The notes beneath the pieces were generated by a model. That model saw nothing but the letters and a program-made list of their open reading frames with translations. It did not search any database and was not told the DNA's origin. Shown piece after piece: positions 32,025 to 41,116 of a DNA stretch of 64,000 nt (position 1 is its first letter; each line of letters opens with the position of its first letter). The translations under genes were made by a program, and so were the position numbers. Source of the DNA: Lysobacter arenosi (GTDB lineage Bacteria; Pseudomonadota; Gammaproteobacteria; Xanthomonadales; Xanthomonadaceae). Location: positions 930,001 to 994,000 of the forward strand of contig NZ_CP071517.1 of NCBI RefSeq assembly GCF_016613475.2, written 5' to 3'.

Positions 32025-32176
32025 GTTCCGCGTGGCGGCAGCGTTTCACATCCAGTTCACGCCCTTGGGGGCTAATTCCCGTTCCACGTAAGCACCGCAG
32101 CCGTCGCGGGCCAGGACGGCTGTGGTTCGTCGCCGCACAAGGGCGAGCCAACGATTGCCTCACTCGGGAGAAGACC

Positions 32177-32716
32177 ATGAAACAACTTGCGCTGGGCATG
32201 TTGCTGGCGACGATGCTGGGCGGCTGTGCGACCTCGCCGACGGTGACCACCGATCACGATCCAGCCGCGCAGTTCGGCAGCTACCAGACCTATGCGTGGC
32301 TGAAGAAACCCGAAGCCAACTCGCCGCTGATCCAGCAGCGCATCGTGTCCGCCGTGGACGCCAAGCTGCAGGCGCGTGGATGGCGCCAAGCGGCCGAGTC
32401 CTCTGCGGACGTCGTCCTGGTGGCCAATGTCGCCACGACCCAGAAGCAGAGCATCGACACGTTCTACAACGGCCCGGCATGGGGCGGTTGGGGCTGGGGC
32501 GGCATGGGCATGGGCAGCGCATCCACAACGGTGCGCACCTATGACGTCGGCACGCTGATCGTGGACATGTTCGACACCAAGACCAAGCAGGCCGTCTGGC
32601 GCGGTACCGCGTCGGCCACCGTCCCCAGTTCGGTGGAGAAGGCCAACACGCTGGTGCAGGCGGGCGTCGACAAGATGTTTGCGACATTCCCGCCGGGCAG
32701 TGCGCCGGCGAAGTAA
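32177..32716 (+). CDS. DUF4136 lipoprotein
   Basis: 179 residues. The signal sequence ends in the lipobox LGGC near residue 16. The mature part is a DUF4136-type domain, with YQTYAWLKKPE near residue 40 and VGTLIVDMFDTKTKQAVWRGTA near 125. It has a Gly/Trp/Met-rich loop in the middle (WGGWGWGGMGMG). DUF4136 proteins are outer-membrane-associated lipoproteins of unknown role. It starts 195 bases after the barrel gene on the same strand, so it may or may not belong to the Fap-like unit. It is convergent with the hydrolase gene. Confidence 0.85.
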   Translation: MKQLALGMLLATMLGGCATSPTVTTDHDPAAQFGSYQTYAWLKKPEANSPLIQQRIVSAVDAKLQARGWRQAAESSADVVLVANVATTQKQSIDTFYNGPAWGGWGWGGMGMGSASTTVRTYDVGTLIVDMFDTKTKQAVWRGTASATVPSSVEKANTLVQAGVDKMFATFPPGSAPAK

Positions 32717-32742
32717 GGTCACAGAGGTTGGGGGTTGGGCAG

Positions 32743-32766
32743 GGCCGGCGGGGAAACCCGCCGGCC
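32743..32766 (+). terminator. Terminator between convergent DUF4136 and hydrolase genes
   Basis: A 10-base-pair stem (GGCCGGCGGG and CCCGCCGGCC) capped by a GAAA tetraloop and followed by a T-rich stretch (TTGCTGTTTCTG). Confidence 0.65.
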
Positions 32767-32785
32767 TTGCTGTTTCTGATGGAGG

Positions 32786-34465
32786 TCAGTCGCTGTCGGC
32801 GGACGCGCGAAGGATGCGCAGCACTTCGGCCACCCCTTCGTCGCTTTCCTGGAGATCGTGGCCGAGCGGAAGCACCTTCGTCGATTCGGCCCCGGGAATG
32901 ATCGCGCTGTCCAGCGGCACCACACCGTCAGTCGGCGGATTGCGTCCGGGCAATGCGCCGGCGATGGTGTGGTAGGCGATGCCGCTGGCCGGCATCAACA
33001 CCTGGCCAGCGGCGCGAACGGGTTGTTGCGTCTGCAACGTGGTGATGCTGTTCAGACGCGCCTGCTGGTAGAACAGCCGCAGCTCCGGTTGCACCGCCTC
33101 CGGATTGACGTCTGCGATGCGCTTGAGTGATTGCAGCTCCGGTGTGCGACGGCCGATCAGCACCCGTGCCAGGCGCCCGTACCAGCTGGTCGCGCTCGGA
33201 CTGCCCCCGTGCGGGGAGGAGATGAAGATGGCGCGCGAGATGCCCGGGTAGTGCGTGAAGTGGAAGACTTCGTCGACACCGGCGATGTCCTCGGCATCGC
33301 CTTTGAGGGCCGATTTCGGCGCCACGAAGGCCGCATTCCACAGCACGTCACCGCTGTCGACGCACAGCATCCGCGACACCACGCCGCCCAGGCTGTGGCC
33401 GACCAGCACCATGCCCGTGCGCGCTGCATCGTCGCCTTCGGGGTCGAGGACGTTCCAGGCCTCATCGAGGTATCGCTGCACGCGACGACGGATCACCAGC
33501 AAGGGCGCATTGGTCTGGTAGACGACGTGCCAGATCTGGAATCGCTCGCGCAAGTCGGGCGCACCCCAGACTGCGTTCGACAAGCGCGCCCACGTCAACG
33601 GACTGCTGCCAAGCCCATGGATCATCACCAGCGGACGCTTGCCTGGATCGTAGTCCTCGAGCAGGTAAAGGCCGGCGCGCCGGCCGACTTCATCGCCACC
33701 CAGCAGACCCCAGATCGCCAGCCGGTCCAGTTTCGAAGTGAGCGCGCCGGAGGCGTATCCGGCGGACGTGTCGTAAGCGAGCGTGATTCGCTGCGCGCCC
33801 ACGGCCAGGGTATCTAGGGCCACCGCATCGGCGATGACCAGCCGCGGCCGGTCGTCGCCGTCGCTGCCCGGTTCGAGCCAGGCGGTGGCATTGCGGAACA
33901 CGCCTTCCGGCGGCAGCAATTCGCACAGCGGCCGATCGTTGCAGCGGCGCGACAGCACGGCCAGCGGGACACCGAATCCGCCGCGGTGCATGCGGGCTCC
34001 GTCAAGGAGGGTCATCGGTACTTCGCTGGCGCGGGTGAGCCTGAGCGGGCCGTCCAGGTAGGGTGACAGCTGCCGGAACTCGATGTCGAATTCACTGCCG
34101 TCGATGGTCTGCGATCCGCTGACCCAGCCGCTGCCGCGCTGCGCCAGCATACGGGCGAGCAGGGCGTCAGTGCAGTGCGTGGCCAGTGTTGCCGCTTCGA
34201 CCACGGTGTCGCGCCCAGCCAGTGCCGGATACGCGCCGAGTGCGCAGCGTGTCCACGCGTCCGTCGCGCTGTCGCCTTCCATCGCTGCTGCGCGGCGCGA
34301 CCAGCTATGGGCCATCTCAAGGCCGCGCAGGACTCCGTCGCTGTCTACGGTTGATGCCGGCGAGGAGGACGGACGTTCGGCGACGCTGCGACAGGCGCAC
34401 AGCATCAGTGCGGCCAGCAGCAACCACCCGGCTCGCGAAGCGTTGCCAGCGGTGGCAGGGGCCAT
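32786..34465 (-). CDS. Alpha/beta-hydrolase lipoprotein (lipase-like)
   Basis: 559 residues. The N-terminal signal has the lipobox-like LCAC near residue 25, so it is probably lipid-anchored. An N-terminal region of about 250 residues of unknown fold is followed by the hydrolase: oxyanion-hole HGLGSSPLTW near 284 and nucleophile GHSLGG near 357. A catalytic His is likely in LPLGHDLQES near the end. Such proteins act as esterases or lipases at the cell envelope; the substrate is unknown. It lies between the DUF4136 gene and the exopolysaccharide export gene, transcribed like the latter. Confidence 0.82.
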   Translation of the reverse strand: MAPATAGNASRAGWLLLAALMLCACRSVAERPSSSPASTVDSDGVLRGLEMAHSWSRRAAAMEGDSATDAWTRCALGAYPALAGRDTVVEAATLATHCTDALLARMLAQRGSGWVSGSQTIDGSEFDIEFRQLSPYLDGPLRLTRASEVPMTLLDGARMHRGGFGVPLAVLSRRCNDRPLCELLPPEGVFRNATAWLEPGSDGDDRPRLVIADAVALDTLAVGAQRITLAYDTSAGYASGALTSKLDRLAIWGLLGGDEVGRRAGLYLLEDYDPGKRPLVMIHGLGSSPLTWARLSNAVWGAPDLRERFQIWHVVYQTNAPLLVIRRRVQRYLDEAWNVLDPEGDDAARTGMVLVGHSLGGVVSRMLCVDSGDVLWNAAFVAPKSALKGDAEDIAGVDEVFHFTHYPGISRAIFISSPHGGSPSATSWYGRLARVLIGRRTPELQSLKRIADVNPEAVQPELRLFYQQARLNSITTLQTQQPVRAAGQVLMPASGIAYHTIAGALPGRNPPTDGVVPLDSAIIPGAESTKVLPLGHDLQESDEGVAEVLRILRASADSD

Positions 34466-34556
34466 GTCCGATCCCAGGGAGGAAGTACCGCGCAGTGATA
34501 CCGCAAGCGCGGGGCAAACGCACCTGGGAATTGGCGGTCAGGCCTGCAGGACCGGC

Positions 34557-34587
34557 CGCGTCACCGACGCCTCAGGTCGGTGACGCG
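34557..34587 (-). terminator. Hairpin after the polysaccharide export gene
   Basis: A 12-base-pair stem (CGCGTCACCGAC and GTCGGTGACGCG) with a 7-base loop, 17 bases after the export gene stop on the minus strand. There is no clear T tract. Confidence 0.5.
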
Positions 34588-34604
34588 TGTTGCCAGGCCG
34601 TGCG

Positions 34605-35711
34605 TCAGTTGCCGATATCGTTTCCGGCCGCGGCGGCGTTGGCGATGATGCCCGACAGCGGCAGCAGCTGCGACAGGAAGCGGTTCCAGCGCGTCACACC
34701 GGCCGGGCCGACCCAGACCACGTCGCCGGGGCGCAGCGAGAAGCTGTTGCCCAAGGCGAACGCAGCCGGCGACTTGGCGTCGAGGTGGTAGACGGTGGCC
34801 GGCGTCTGCGTCATCTGTTCGATGCCGCGGATCACATAGACCGCTTCGCCTTTCGACGTGACCGGGTTGAGGCCACCGGTGCGACCCAGCGCCTGGGTCA
34901 GGGACATGTCGGTGGTCTTGAAGGTCAGCGCCTGGGGACGCAGCACTTCGCCGACGACGTAGACTTCCTTGCGATCGTTGAACGGCAGGAACAGGCGATC
35001 GCCGGGCTTGAGGAAGATATCGGGAGCGACCTTGCCGTCGCGATTGAGCGCGTCGAGGTCGAGCGGGTAATCGCGACCGTCGCGCGTCAGCACGAATCCG
35101 GCCAGGTCAGCCTGCTCGACATTGATGCGGGCGCGACCGACCGCCTGCGACAGCGTCAGCGGAACGGTGGTGAATTCCTGCGGCGCGGTGTCCTCGAACG
35201 CGCCCTGTACTGCGACGCGACTGCCATAGCCGACCACGTTGATGTCGAGCTGGGGATTGCGAAGGTACTGCGCGAGTCGACTGCTCAGCGTGCTGCGCAG
35301 GTCCTCGATGGTCATGCCGGTGACGTTGATCTTGCCCGCGTAGGGATAGAAGAACGTTCCGTCCGGTTGCACCAGGCGGCCGTTGGTGACGGCCTGCTGC
35401 TGGTTACCGGCGGGGCTGGTCAGCTCGGGGTGGTCCCAGACCGTGACCAGAATGGTGTCGCCGGGGTGGATCTTGTAGGACTCGGTACGGTAGTTCAGCA
35501 ACTCCTGCGGAACCTGGACCGCTGCCCGCTGTGGCGCCACGGTTTCGGCGGTGATCGGCACCATGCGTACGTCGCTGCCTCCCGCAACCTGCATATCGCC
35601 CGACGACTGCCGGCTCATCTGCTGGCCAGGCACACAACCGGCAGAAACAATCACGGCCGAAGCGATGGAGCTGGCTAACGCGACTCTCTTGATCGTGCTT
35701 CTTACAATCAT
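34605..35711 (-). CDS. Polysaccharide export outer-membrane lipoprotein (GumB/Wza family)
   Basis: 368 residues. Lipobox VSAGC near residue 21 follows a hydrophobic signal. The poly-export domain (YKIHPGDTILVTVWDHPEL near 80) is followed by two SLBB-type domains (VAVQGAFEDTAP; VYVVGEVLRPQALTF). A C-terminal helix region (NRFLSQLLPLSG) would insert in the outer membrane. It forms the export channel for exopolysaccharide with the GumC/Wzc inner-membrane partner. ATG at 35711 gives the signal directly. It is last in the minus-strand polysaccharide cluster, far from its usual partner gene at 46.6-48.8 kb. Confidence 0.92.
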   Translation of the reverse strand: MIVRSTIKRVALASSIASAVIVSAGCVPGQQMSRQSSGDMQVAGGSDVRMVPITAETVAPQRAAVQVPQELLNYRTESYKIHPGDTILVTVWDHPELTSPAGNQQQAVTNGRLVQPDGTFFYPYAGKINVTGMTIEDLRSTLSSRLAQYLRNPQLDINVVGYGSRVAVQGAFEDTAPQEFTTVPLTLSQAVGRARINVEQADLAGFVLTRDGRDYPLDLDALNRDGKVAPDIFLKPGDRLFLPFNDRKEVYVVGEVLRPQALTFKTTDMSLTQALGRTGGLNPVTSKGEAVYVIRGIEQMTQTPATVYHLDAKSPAAFALGNSFSLRPGDVVWVGPAGVTRWNRFLSQLLPLSGIIANAAAAGNDIGN

Positions 35712-35910
35712 GCTGTTCAAGGACTGGCCCTCATGTCGTTGGCAAGCGCATGGAGAACAAAGCACGCAACGCGCATACATTGCGAACCACACATGGGATC
35801 CTAATGGCGGCATCGACGATGAAGCGTGATTATGCGAATGCCTGGTGCAACGGCGTTCAGTGTGTTCAACCGCACCGAAACAAATCAGTGAAACGTGACG
35901 TGCTGCCAGT

Positions 35911-36681
35911 TCAGTTCTGTATACGAACCATCAACAAACCACCCATTTCCTTGAACGCACGCCCACTGCGCCACAGCGCGCTGCGGGACGGGAACCAGCG
36001 TTGCTTCCATGTAATGCGTCGCGCTCGTTCGGGAACGGATACCGCGATAGCGTCGATCCCTTCGCTGCGGAACTGCTCCATGGCGCGGGGCATATGTAGG
36101 GAAGACGTGACCAGCAGGACGCTGCGTGCCTCGCGTCGACTGAGGATCTGCGCGGTGTAGCGGGCGTTGTCGCGGGTGTTGTGGCTGCGCTCTTCCAGCA
36201 CCAGCGCCGACGACGGAATGCCCAGGCGCTCGATGGCGGTGGCCATCATCCGCGCTTCGCTGCCGTTGCTGCCTTCACCGCCGTTCTCGCCGCCGCCAGA
36301 CAGGATCACGATCGGCGCGCGGTGTGCGAGCCACGCGCGCGCACCTGCTGCCAGCCGGCTGTTCTCGAGATCCTCGGCACGGACATCGGGGCGGTCAAGC
36401 CAGCCATAGCGCATGCCGCCACCCAGAACGACGATGGCATCCGCACGCGGCAACGACGCCTCTTCGACAGGCGGATAGCGTTGCTCGACGCGGCCGCGCA
36501 GCCAGTCCGATGCCATCGGGATCGACCACACCGCCGACCACGCCATCGCCATGGCGAAGGTCGCCACGGCGCCGCGGTGACGACGCAGGAGCAGCAGCCC
36601 CAGTGCCAGGACTATGAGGCACAGGCTCAGGGCAGGGGGGTAGGTGAGTGCGACGATGAGTTTCTGCAGCGATTGCGACAT
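35911..36681 (-). CDS. YdcF/DUF218-family membrane protein
   Basis: 256 residues. Two N-terminal membrane spans (about 14-33 and 38-56) are followed by a DUF218 domain: ADAIVVLGGGMRYG near residue 80, APIVILSGGG near 123, ERSHNTRDNARY near 163 and VLLVTSSLHMPRAM near 188. Members such as ElyC and SanA affect the envelope and undecaprenyl-phosphate use. In this cluster a role in lipid-carrier recycling or polymer assembly is plausible but not shown. It starts 4 bases after the EpsG-like polymerase stop. Confidence 0.88.
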   Translation of the reverse strand: MSQSLQKLIVALTYPPALSLCLIVLALGLLLLRRHRGAVATFAMAMAWSAVWSIPMASDWLRGRVEQRYPPVEEASLPRADAIVVLGGGMRYGWLDRPDVRAEDLENSRLAAGARAWLAHRAPIVILSGGGENGGEGSNGSEARMMATAIERLGIPSSALVLEERSHNTRDNARYTAQILSRREARSVLLVTSSLHMPRAMEQFRSEGIDAIAVSVPERARRITWKQRWFPSRSALWRSGRAFKEMGGLLMVRIQN

Positions 36682-36685
36682 GCGG

Positions 36686-37747
36686 TCAGATCACGATCTC
36701 GTTGTTGACGTAGTAATAGAACACCGCGCACGACAGGACCAGGCCAAACCGAAGCAGCAGCGGGTGGCGGAACGCCGGCAGGCGGCTGTGGCAGATCACC
36801 GCGGCCACGATCAGTGATACCGACAGCCATGCCGGCAGCAGATAGCGGTTGGAGAAGAAGCCCCAGCCGATGGCGAAGAACGGCAGCAGCATCACCAGAT
36901 AGATGGCGGTGCTGTCGCGGATCTTCGTGCGGAACTCGGGCTTGACCAGTGGCGACAGCGCGTGTGGTAGCGCGTACCAGAAGATCGAGAACACGGCGAA
37001 GTCGATGCGCACGCCTGACCGGTAGTGGCTGTTCTCGGTGTAAGTCATCACCAGTTCGTACAACGAAGGCACGGCGGCCCTGACCATCGCCATCGACACG
37101 CCAGTGACGTACAGGATGAAGCCGGCCACGGCGACCAGGCGCTGCGTCCGGGGCCCCAGCAACAGCACCGGCGCGAACACCAGGTACAGCAGCGAGGACA
37201 TATGCAGGCTGCTGGCAATCAGGCCGAACAGCGCGAACATGCCCCAGCGCCGCTGCTGGAACGACAACAGCGCGGTGAACACCAGCAGGGCCGCCAGGCC
37301 CTGGCGCACCGCATTGATCGAGGCGTTGACGAACATCGGCGACACGAACAACAGCAACAGCGACACGCTGAGGAAGGTCAGGTAGCCGCGGTCGTCGCCA
37401 AGCGCGCGGAAGTACTGGCGGGTGGACACGACCACGGTGCCAAGCATCAGCGCGAACAGCGCGGTCTGGTAGCCGGTCACGCCGAGGCCCAGTTTCCACA
37501 GGGCGATGCTCAGATAGACGAAGCCCGGCTCCAGGCGCGTCTCGATCGATTCCCGGCCCAGTGCTTCGAAGAAGCCGGCGTAGGTCAGCGTATCGGTGCC
37601 GATATCGGGCGAGCGCGTGCCGACCAGCCAGCAACCAAACGCGGCCACGGCAGCCAGCAGCAGCACGCTCAGTACGGTGGCGCCGACGCTGTCGGCCGCC
37701 CGGTGCTGGCGAACATGGAAGGTGGTCAGGCCGTCGACCGTGTTCAT
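36686..37747 (-). CDS. EpsG-family membrane protein, probable polysaccharide polymerase (Wzy-like)
   Basis: 353 residues with about ten hydrophobic spans and a larger loop near residues 40-75 (TRSPDIGTDTLTYAGFFEALG). The pattern of Arg/Asp/Tyr in the first loop and GFVYLSIALWKLG matches the EpsG/O-antigen-polymerase-like family. Wzy proteins join lipid-linked repeat units in the periplasm. The ATG at 37747 overlaps the glycosyltransferase stop (ATGA). It is the only polymerase candidate in the cluster. Confidence 0.8.
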   Translation of the reverse strand: MNTVDGLTTFHVRQHRAADSVGATVLSVLLLAAVAAFGCWLVGTRSPDIGTDTLTYAGFFEALGRESIETRLEPGFVYLSIALWKLGLGVTGYQTALFALMLGTVVVSTRQYFRALGDDRGYLTFLSVSLLLLFVSPMFVNASINAVRQGLAALLVFTALLSFQQRRWGMFALFGLIASSLHMSSLLYLVFAPVLLLGPRTQRLVAVAGFILYVTGVSMAMVRAAVPSLYELVMTYTENSHYRSGVRIDFAVFSIFWYALPHALSPLVKPEFRTKIRDSTAIYLVMLLPFFAIGWGFFSNRYLLPAWLSVSLIVAAVICHSRLPAFRHPLLLRFGLVLSCAVFYYYVNNEIVI

Positions 37748-38586
37748 GATGCGGCACTCAGTGCACGCCATCGTCGCACCGCTGCAAACAGGCGCTGGCG
37801 GGCCTTGCGGACCAGCCCGAACGAGCGGGCAAACAGGTGCTCGGGCAGCGTGACCATTCCCTGCCGCAGCAGCTCCAGGCGCGCCTGGCGGCCTGCGCGA
37901 TGCATCGCGGCGAGGTCTTCACTGAGGCCGCCGGCGCCATAGTTGGCCTTGTGCCAGTAAGCCAGGGTCTGGTCGAGCTTGGCGCAACGGAACCCCGAGA
38001 ATCCGATCTGCCCCCACAGCAGGAAATCCTCGACGCGGCGGAAGTCCTCGTTGAAGCGGAATGGCAGGTCGCGGCGCAGCACCACCGATGCGGTCGGGAA
38101 CGGATTGCTCAGCAGCAGGCGCGCACGCGGCACGATGAACGTCCGAGCCGTGCGTGGCGAGGTTGGCGCGGGCTCGGCGCGGTCGCGAACTTTCATCGGA
38201 TGCGCGAGCAGGGCGATCTCCGGGTCCGCCCGCAGCGCCTGCATCTGCAGTTCGATCTTGGTCGGAGCCCAGGTGTCGTCCGAATCCAGGAAGGCAATGT
38301 ATTCCTGCCTGGCGCGCTGCCAGCCGGCATTGCGCGCACGCGATGGACCGCCGTTGTCGGGCAGGGCAATGACCTCGACCCAGCCGCGCGGGTAGCTGGC
38401 GGAAAGGAAGTGCAGCAACTCGAGCGTGCCGTCATTGCTGAAATCGTCGACCAGCAGCACCTGCGCCGGTGCGACCGTCTGCGCGGCGATCGAAGCCACC
38501 GCGTCAGCGATGGTGTCCCCACAGCGATAGCAAGGCACGACCACGCAGATCGGTGCTACGGAAGGCGAGGCGACTTCGCGGTTCAT
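37744..38586 (-). CDS. Family 2 glycosyltransferase
   Basis: 280 residues. GT-A fold: VVVPCYRCGDTIADAV at the N-terminus, the nucleotide-binding VLLVDDFSNDGT near 43, the DXD-type metal motif FLDSDDTW near 100, and a probable acceptor/catalytic region RRVEDFLLWGQ near 185. It has no membrane spans, so it is cytoplasmic, adding a sugar to the lipid-linked repeat unit. Donor and linkage cannot be read from sequence. It overlaps genes on both sides by 4 bases, so it is tightly coupled in the operon. Confidence 0.92.
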   Translation of the reverse strand: MNREVASPSVAPICVVVPCYRCGDTIADAVASIAAQTVAPAQVLLVDDFSNDGTLELLHFLSASYPRGWVEVIALPDNGGPSRARNAGWQRARQEYIAFLDSDDTWAPTKIELQMQALRADPEIALLAHPMKVRDRAEPAPTSPRTARTFIVPRARLLLSNPFPTASVVLRRDLPFRFNEDFRRVEDFLLWGQIGFSGFRCAKLDQTLAYWHKANYGAGGLSEDLAAMHRAGRQARLELLRQGMVTLPEHLFARSFGLVRKARQRLFAAVRRWRALSAAS

Positions 38587-39812
38587 GGCACCATCCCGTG
38601 GGTTCCCGGAGCGCTTCCCGATCGAAGGTCGACCCCTCGATTGGGCCGCGCCCGTTGATTGCTTGACCAAGGTGCACATTGGAATATGTCCTGGGCCTGC
38701 TGCGCGTATACGGACGGTGAAAGCGCCGGTTGCGCATCGGGATCGTTCAGCATCGTCGTGATGGCGGCGACGAGTTCGTCACTGCCATGAAGCTCGCCGC
38801 TAACGCGCAGTTGCGGCGGAAGGCCGACGTCGTCGGCGAAATCCCGGCACTTGGGGTGGTAATCGATGATCGTGAATGGCACGCCGCACAGGTAGGCAAC
38901 GATCGCCCCATGCAGACGCGCACTGATGAACGCATCGCAACGGCAGATGTCGCGGACGATGGCGAGCGGATCATCGCCGCGATACAGGCACAGGTCGGCA
39001 TCGATGCCGCGCGCGCGCAGCCGTGACTGGATGTCTTCGGCGAGCGCCTGGTCGCCATGGTGCGGATGGCCGTTGAGGCTGAACACCTCGACCTGCAGCG
39101 GGGTGTGTAGCGCAATGGTCGCCAGCGCTTCGATCATGGCGTCCTGCCATGCATCCATCGTGGGGGCGGGGTGGTCTGGGCGCGGGCTGTAACGACAGGG
39201 TGCAATGCCGATGTGCAGCGGTCCGCCGTGGTCGGCGCGCATGCCGATGCGGGCCGATCGGGTCGGAACCAGCAGTGACAGCAGGCCGGCCAGGTCGCGG
39301 CCGTGATGGGTGACACGGTCGAGTCCAAGGGTGAGTGCGAGTTCGTAGGAGCGGCGGTCGCGCACCGATAGGTAAGAGAAGTGGCGGGCGTACTCCGCCA
39401 CGATTGCCTCGTCGGCGCGATCGGCGAAAGGACCGATGGAAACGCCCACTGCCGCCAGCTGCAAGCCTCGTTGCCGATTGGCCCAGAGCATCAGGGGCTT
39501 GCGGAACGATTCGCGAGCGGTGATGACCGAGCCGCCACCCATCACCAGCACGTCGTTACCGTGCACGCCGCGGGCGAAGCTCAGCAGCCGGCTGCACTTG
39601 CCCGCGGCTCCGCTGGCGCCGTAGAGGTCCAGCGGGAAGCGTCGCGGCCAAGTGCTGCCACCTTCCAGATCCACGAGCGTGGGCCCTACCAGGGTCGGTT
39701 CCGCGTTCCAGTACAGTCGCGAGGCGGTGCTGCAAAGGACGCCGAACAGATCGTCGCCGAAGTTGCGCATGCCGTAGTAGCCGGTGAAACCGACCCGAAG
39801 CGCGTCCGTCAT
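38583..39812 (-). CDS. Polysaccharide pyruvyl transferase family protein
   Basis: 409 residues. Family landmarks: GYYGMRNFGDDLFG at the N-terminus, VMGGGSVIT near 92, YLSVRDRRSYELA near 148 and the C-terminal FISARLHGAIVAYLCGVPF near 300. These enzymes add a pyruvate ketal from phosphoenolpyruvate to a sugar, giving an acidic polymer as in xanthan. It overlaps the flippase gene and the GT2 gene by 4 bases. The last 40 residues are low-complexity and may be disordered. Confidence 0.9.
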   Translation of the reverse strand: MTDALRVGFTGYYGMRNFGDDLFGVLCSTASRLYWNAEPTLVGPTLVDLEGGSTWPRRFPLDLYGASGAAGKCSRLLSFARGVHGNDVLVMGGGSVITARESFRKPLMLWANRQRGLQLAAVGVSIGPFADRADEAIVAEYARHFSYLSVRDRRSYELALTLGLDRVTHHGRDLAGLLSLLVPTRSARIGMRADHGGPLHIGIAPCRYSPRPDHPAPTMDAWQDAMIEALATIALHTPLQVEVFSLNGHPHHGDQALAEDIQSRLRARGIDADLCLYRGDDPLAIVRDICRCDAFISARLHGAIVAYLCGVPFTIIDYHPKCRDFADDVGLPPQLRVSGELHGSDELVAAITTMLNDPDAQPALSPSVYAQQAQDIFQCAPWSSNQRARPNRGVDLRSGSAPGTHGMVP

Positions 39813-41116
39813 GATGCGCCGGCCTCCGGCCGCCTGATCCGCCGCACGCCCAGGTACATGAGCAGCAGCAGCGTGGCCTCGGCCACCACCGTCGCCCAGG
39901 CCGCGCCGACCGCGCCCAGGCGCGGGATCAGCAGCCAGGTCAGGGCTACGGCGACGACGGTCGCCACCAGCATCGCCAGCACGCGGTAACGCATGTGGTT
40001 CGCGGTGAGCAGTGCCGATCCGACCGACGTCGAGAGGAACCGGATCGGCGCGCAGATCGCGAGAATGCTCAGCAGCACCACGACATCGGCATAGGCAGGA
40101 CCAAACGCGATCGACACCAACATCGGCGAGAGAAGCCAGAGCGCCAGGCCGGTGAGCAGGCCCATCGCCAGCATCGCCAGGTTGCCTAGTCGATAGACTC
40201 GCCAGAACTGCGGTTTGTCATGCACGGCCCAGCGGTGAAGGCGCGACAGCAAATACTTCTGATAGACCGTCGCGGGGAACAGGTACAGCGCCGACATGAT
40301 CGCCAGGGCGACACCATAGTGGCCGGCCTGCGCGTTGCCATCCAGGTACTTCAGCAGAACCGTGCTGACCTGGAAGAAGACCGGGTAGAGTGCTGCGGCG
40401 ACCCCGTACGCCCAGGCCTGTGACCACAACTGCCACGTACCGGGCGTCTCAAGGGATGGCGGCGGCGCCCGGCGGGGGCCGTGACCGTTCAACTTCATCT
40501 CGCCACGATTCATCGCGGCAAGTTGCGGCATCGCCGTGGCCGCGACCAGCAGCGCCACGACGCCGTAGCCCAGTGCGACCTGTCGCGCGCCGATGCCGGC
40601 GATTCCGACTGCCAGCAATGCCACCGCCAGGCGGCCGGAGGGCATCAGCAGTTGCCAGCCGGCGAGGGCGCGGTGGCGCTCTTCCAGGCGCAACTTGCTG
40701 CCTATCAGGTCCACCGCAAACACGCCGATGATGACCGGGGTGAGCAGCAGCAGCGACGCGCGCGTGTCGGCATCCACCGGATTGCCCCACAGCGCCCATG
40801 CCACCACGCCGGCGATGGCCACCATCGTCGTGACGAAGGAAAAGCGCAGGGCCGGGCGAAGCCAGCGATCCGCGGCCCAGCCTTCGCTGCCGTAGGCCTT
40901 GAGGCGAAACTGCGAGAGACCGAATCCCGCCAATGGCGCGATCATCGTCACCGTTGCCAGTGACGATGCGAACAGACCGTACTCGGCCGGGCCGAGACGG
41001 CGCGCCAGCACCACCTGAGCGAGGAACACCATCACCGTACCGGCCAGCGTTGCCAGCCAGAGCAGGGAAATCGCCATTGCTGCCGGGCGCCAGCCGTGCG
41101 CGACCATCGTCTTCAT
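39809..41116 (-). CDS. Oligosaccharide flippase (Wzx family)
   Basis: 435 residues with about 12-14 membrane spans and the MOP-superfamily start (LAQVVLARRLGPAEYGLFAS near 34). The long polar loop near residues 205-225 is unusual but acceptable. It moves undecaprenyl-diphosphate-linked repeat units across the inner membrane for polymerisation. ATGA overlaps link it to the GT4 gene upstream and the pyruvyl transferase gene downstream. Confidence 0.93.
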   Translation of the reverse strand: MKTMVAHGWRPAAMAISLLWLATLAGTVMVFLAQVVLARRLGPAEYGLFASSLATVTMIAPLAGFGLSQFRLKAYGSEGWAADRWLRPALRFSFVTTMVAIAGVVAWALWGNPVDADTRASLLLLTPVIIGVFAVDLIGSKLRLEERHRALAGWQLLMPSGRLAVALLAVGIAGIGARQVALGYGVVALLVAATAMPQLAAMNRGEMKLNGHGPRRAPPPSLETPGTWQLWSQAWAYGVAAALYPVFFQVSTVLLKYLDGNAQAGHYGVALAIMSALYLFPATVYQKYLLSRLHRWAVHDKPQFWRVYRLGNLAMLAMGLLTGLALWLLSPMLVSIAFGPAYADVVVLLSILAICAPIRFLSTSVGSALLTANHMRYRVLAMLVATVVAVALTWLLIPRLGAVGAAWATVVAEATLLLLMYLGVRRIRRPEAGAS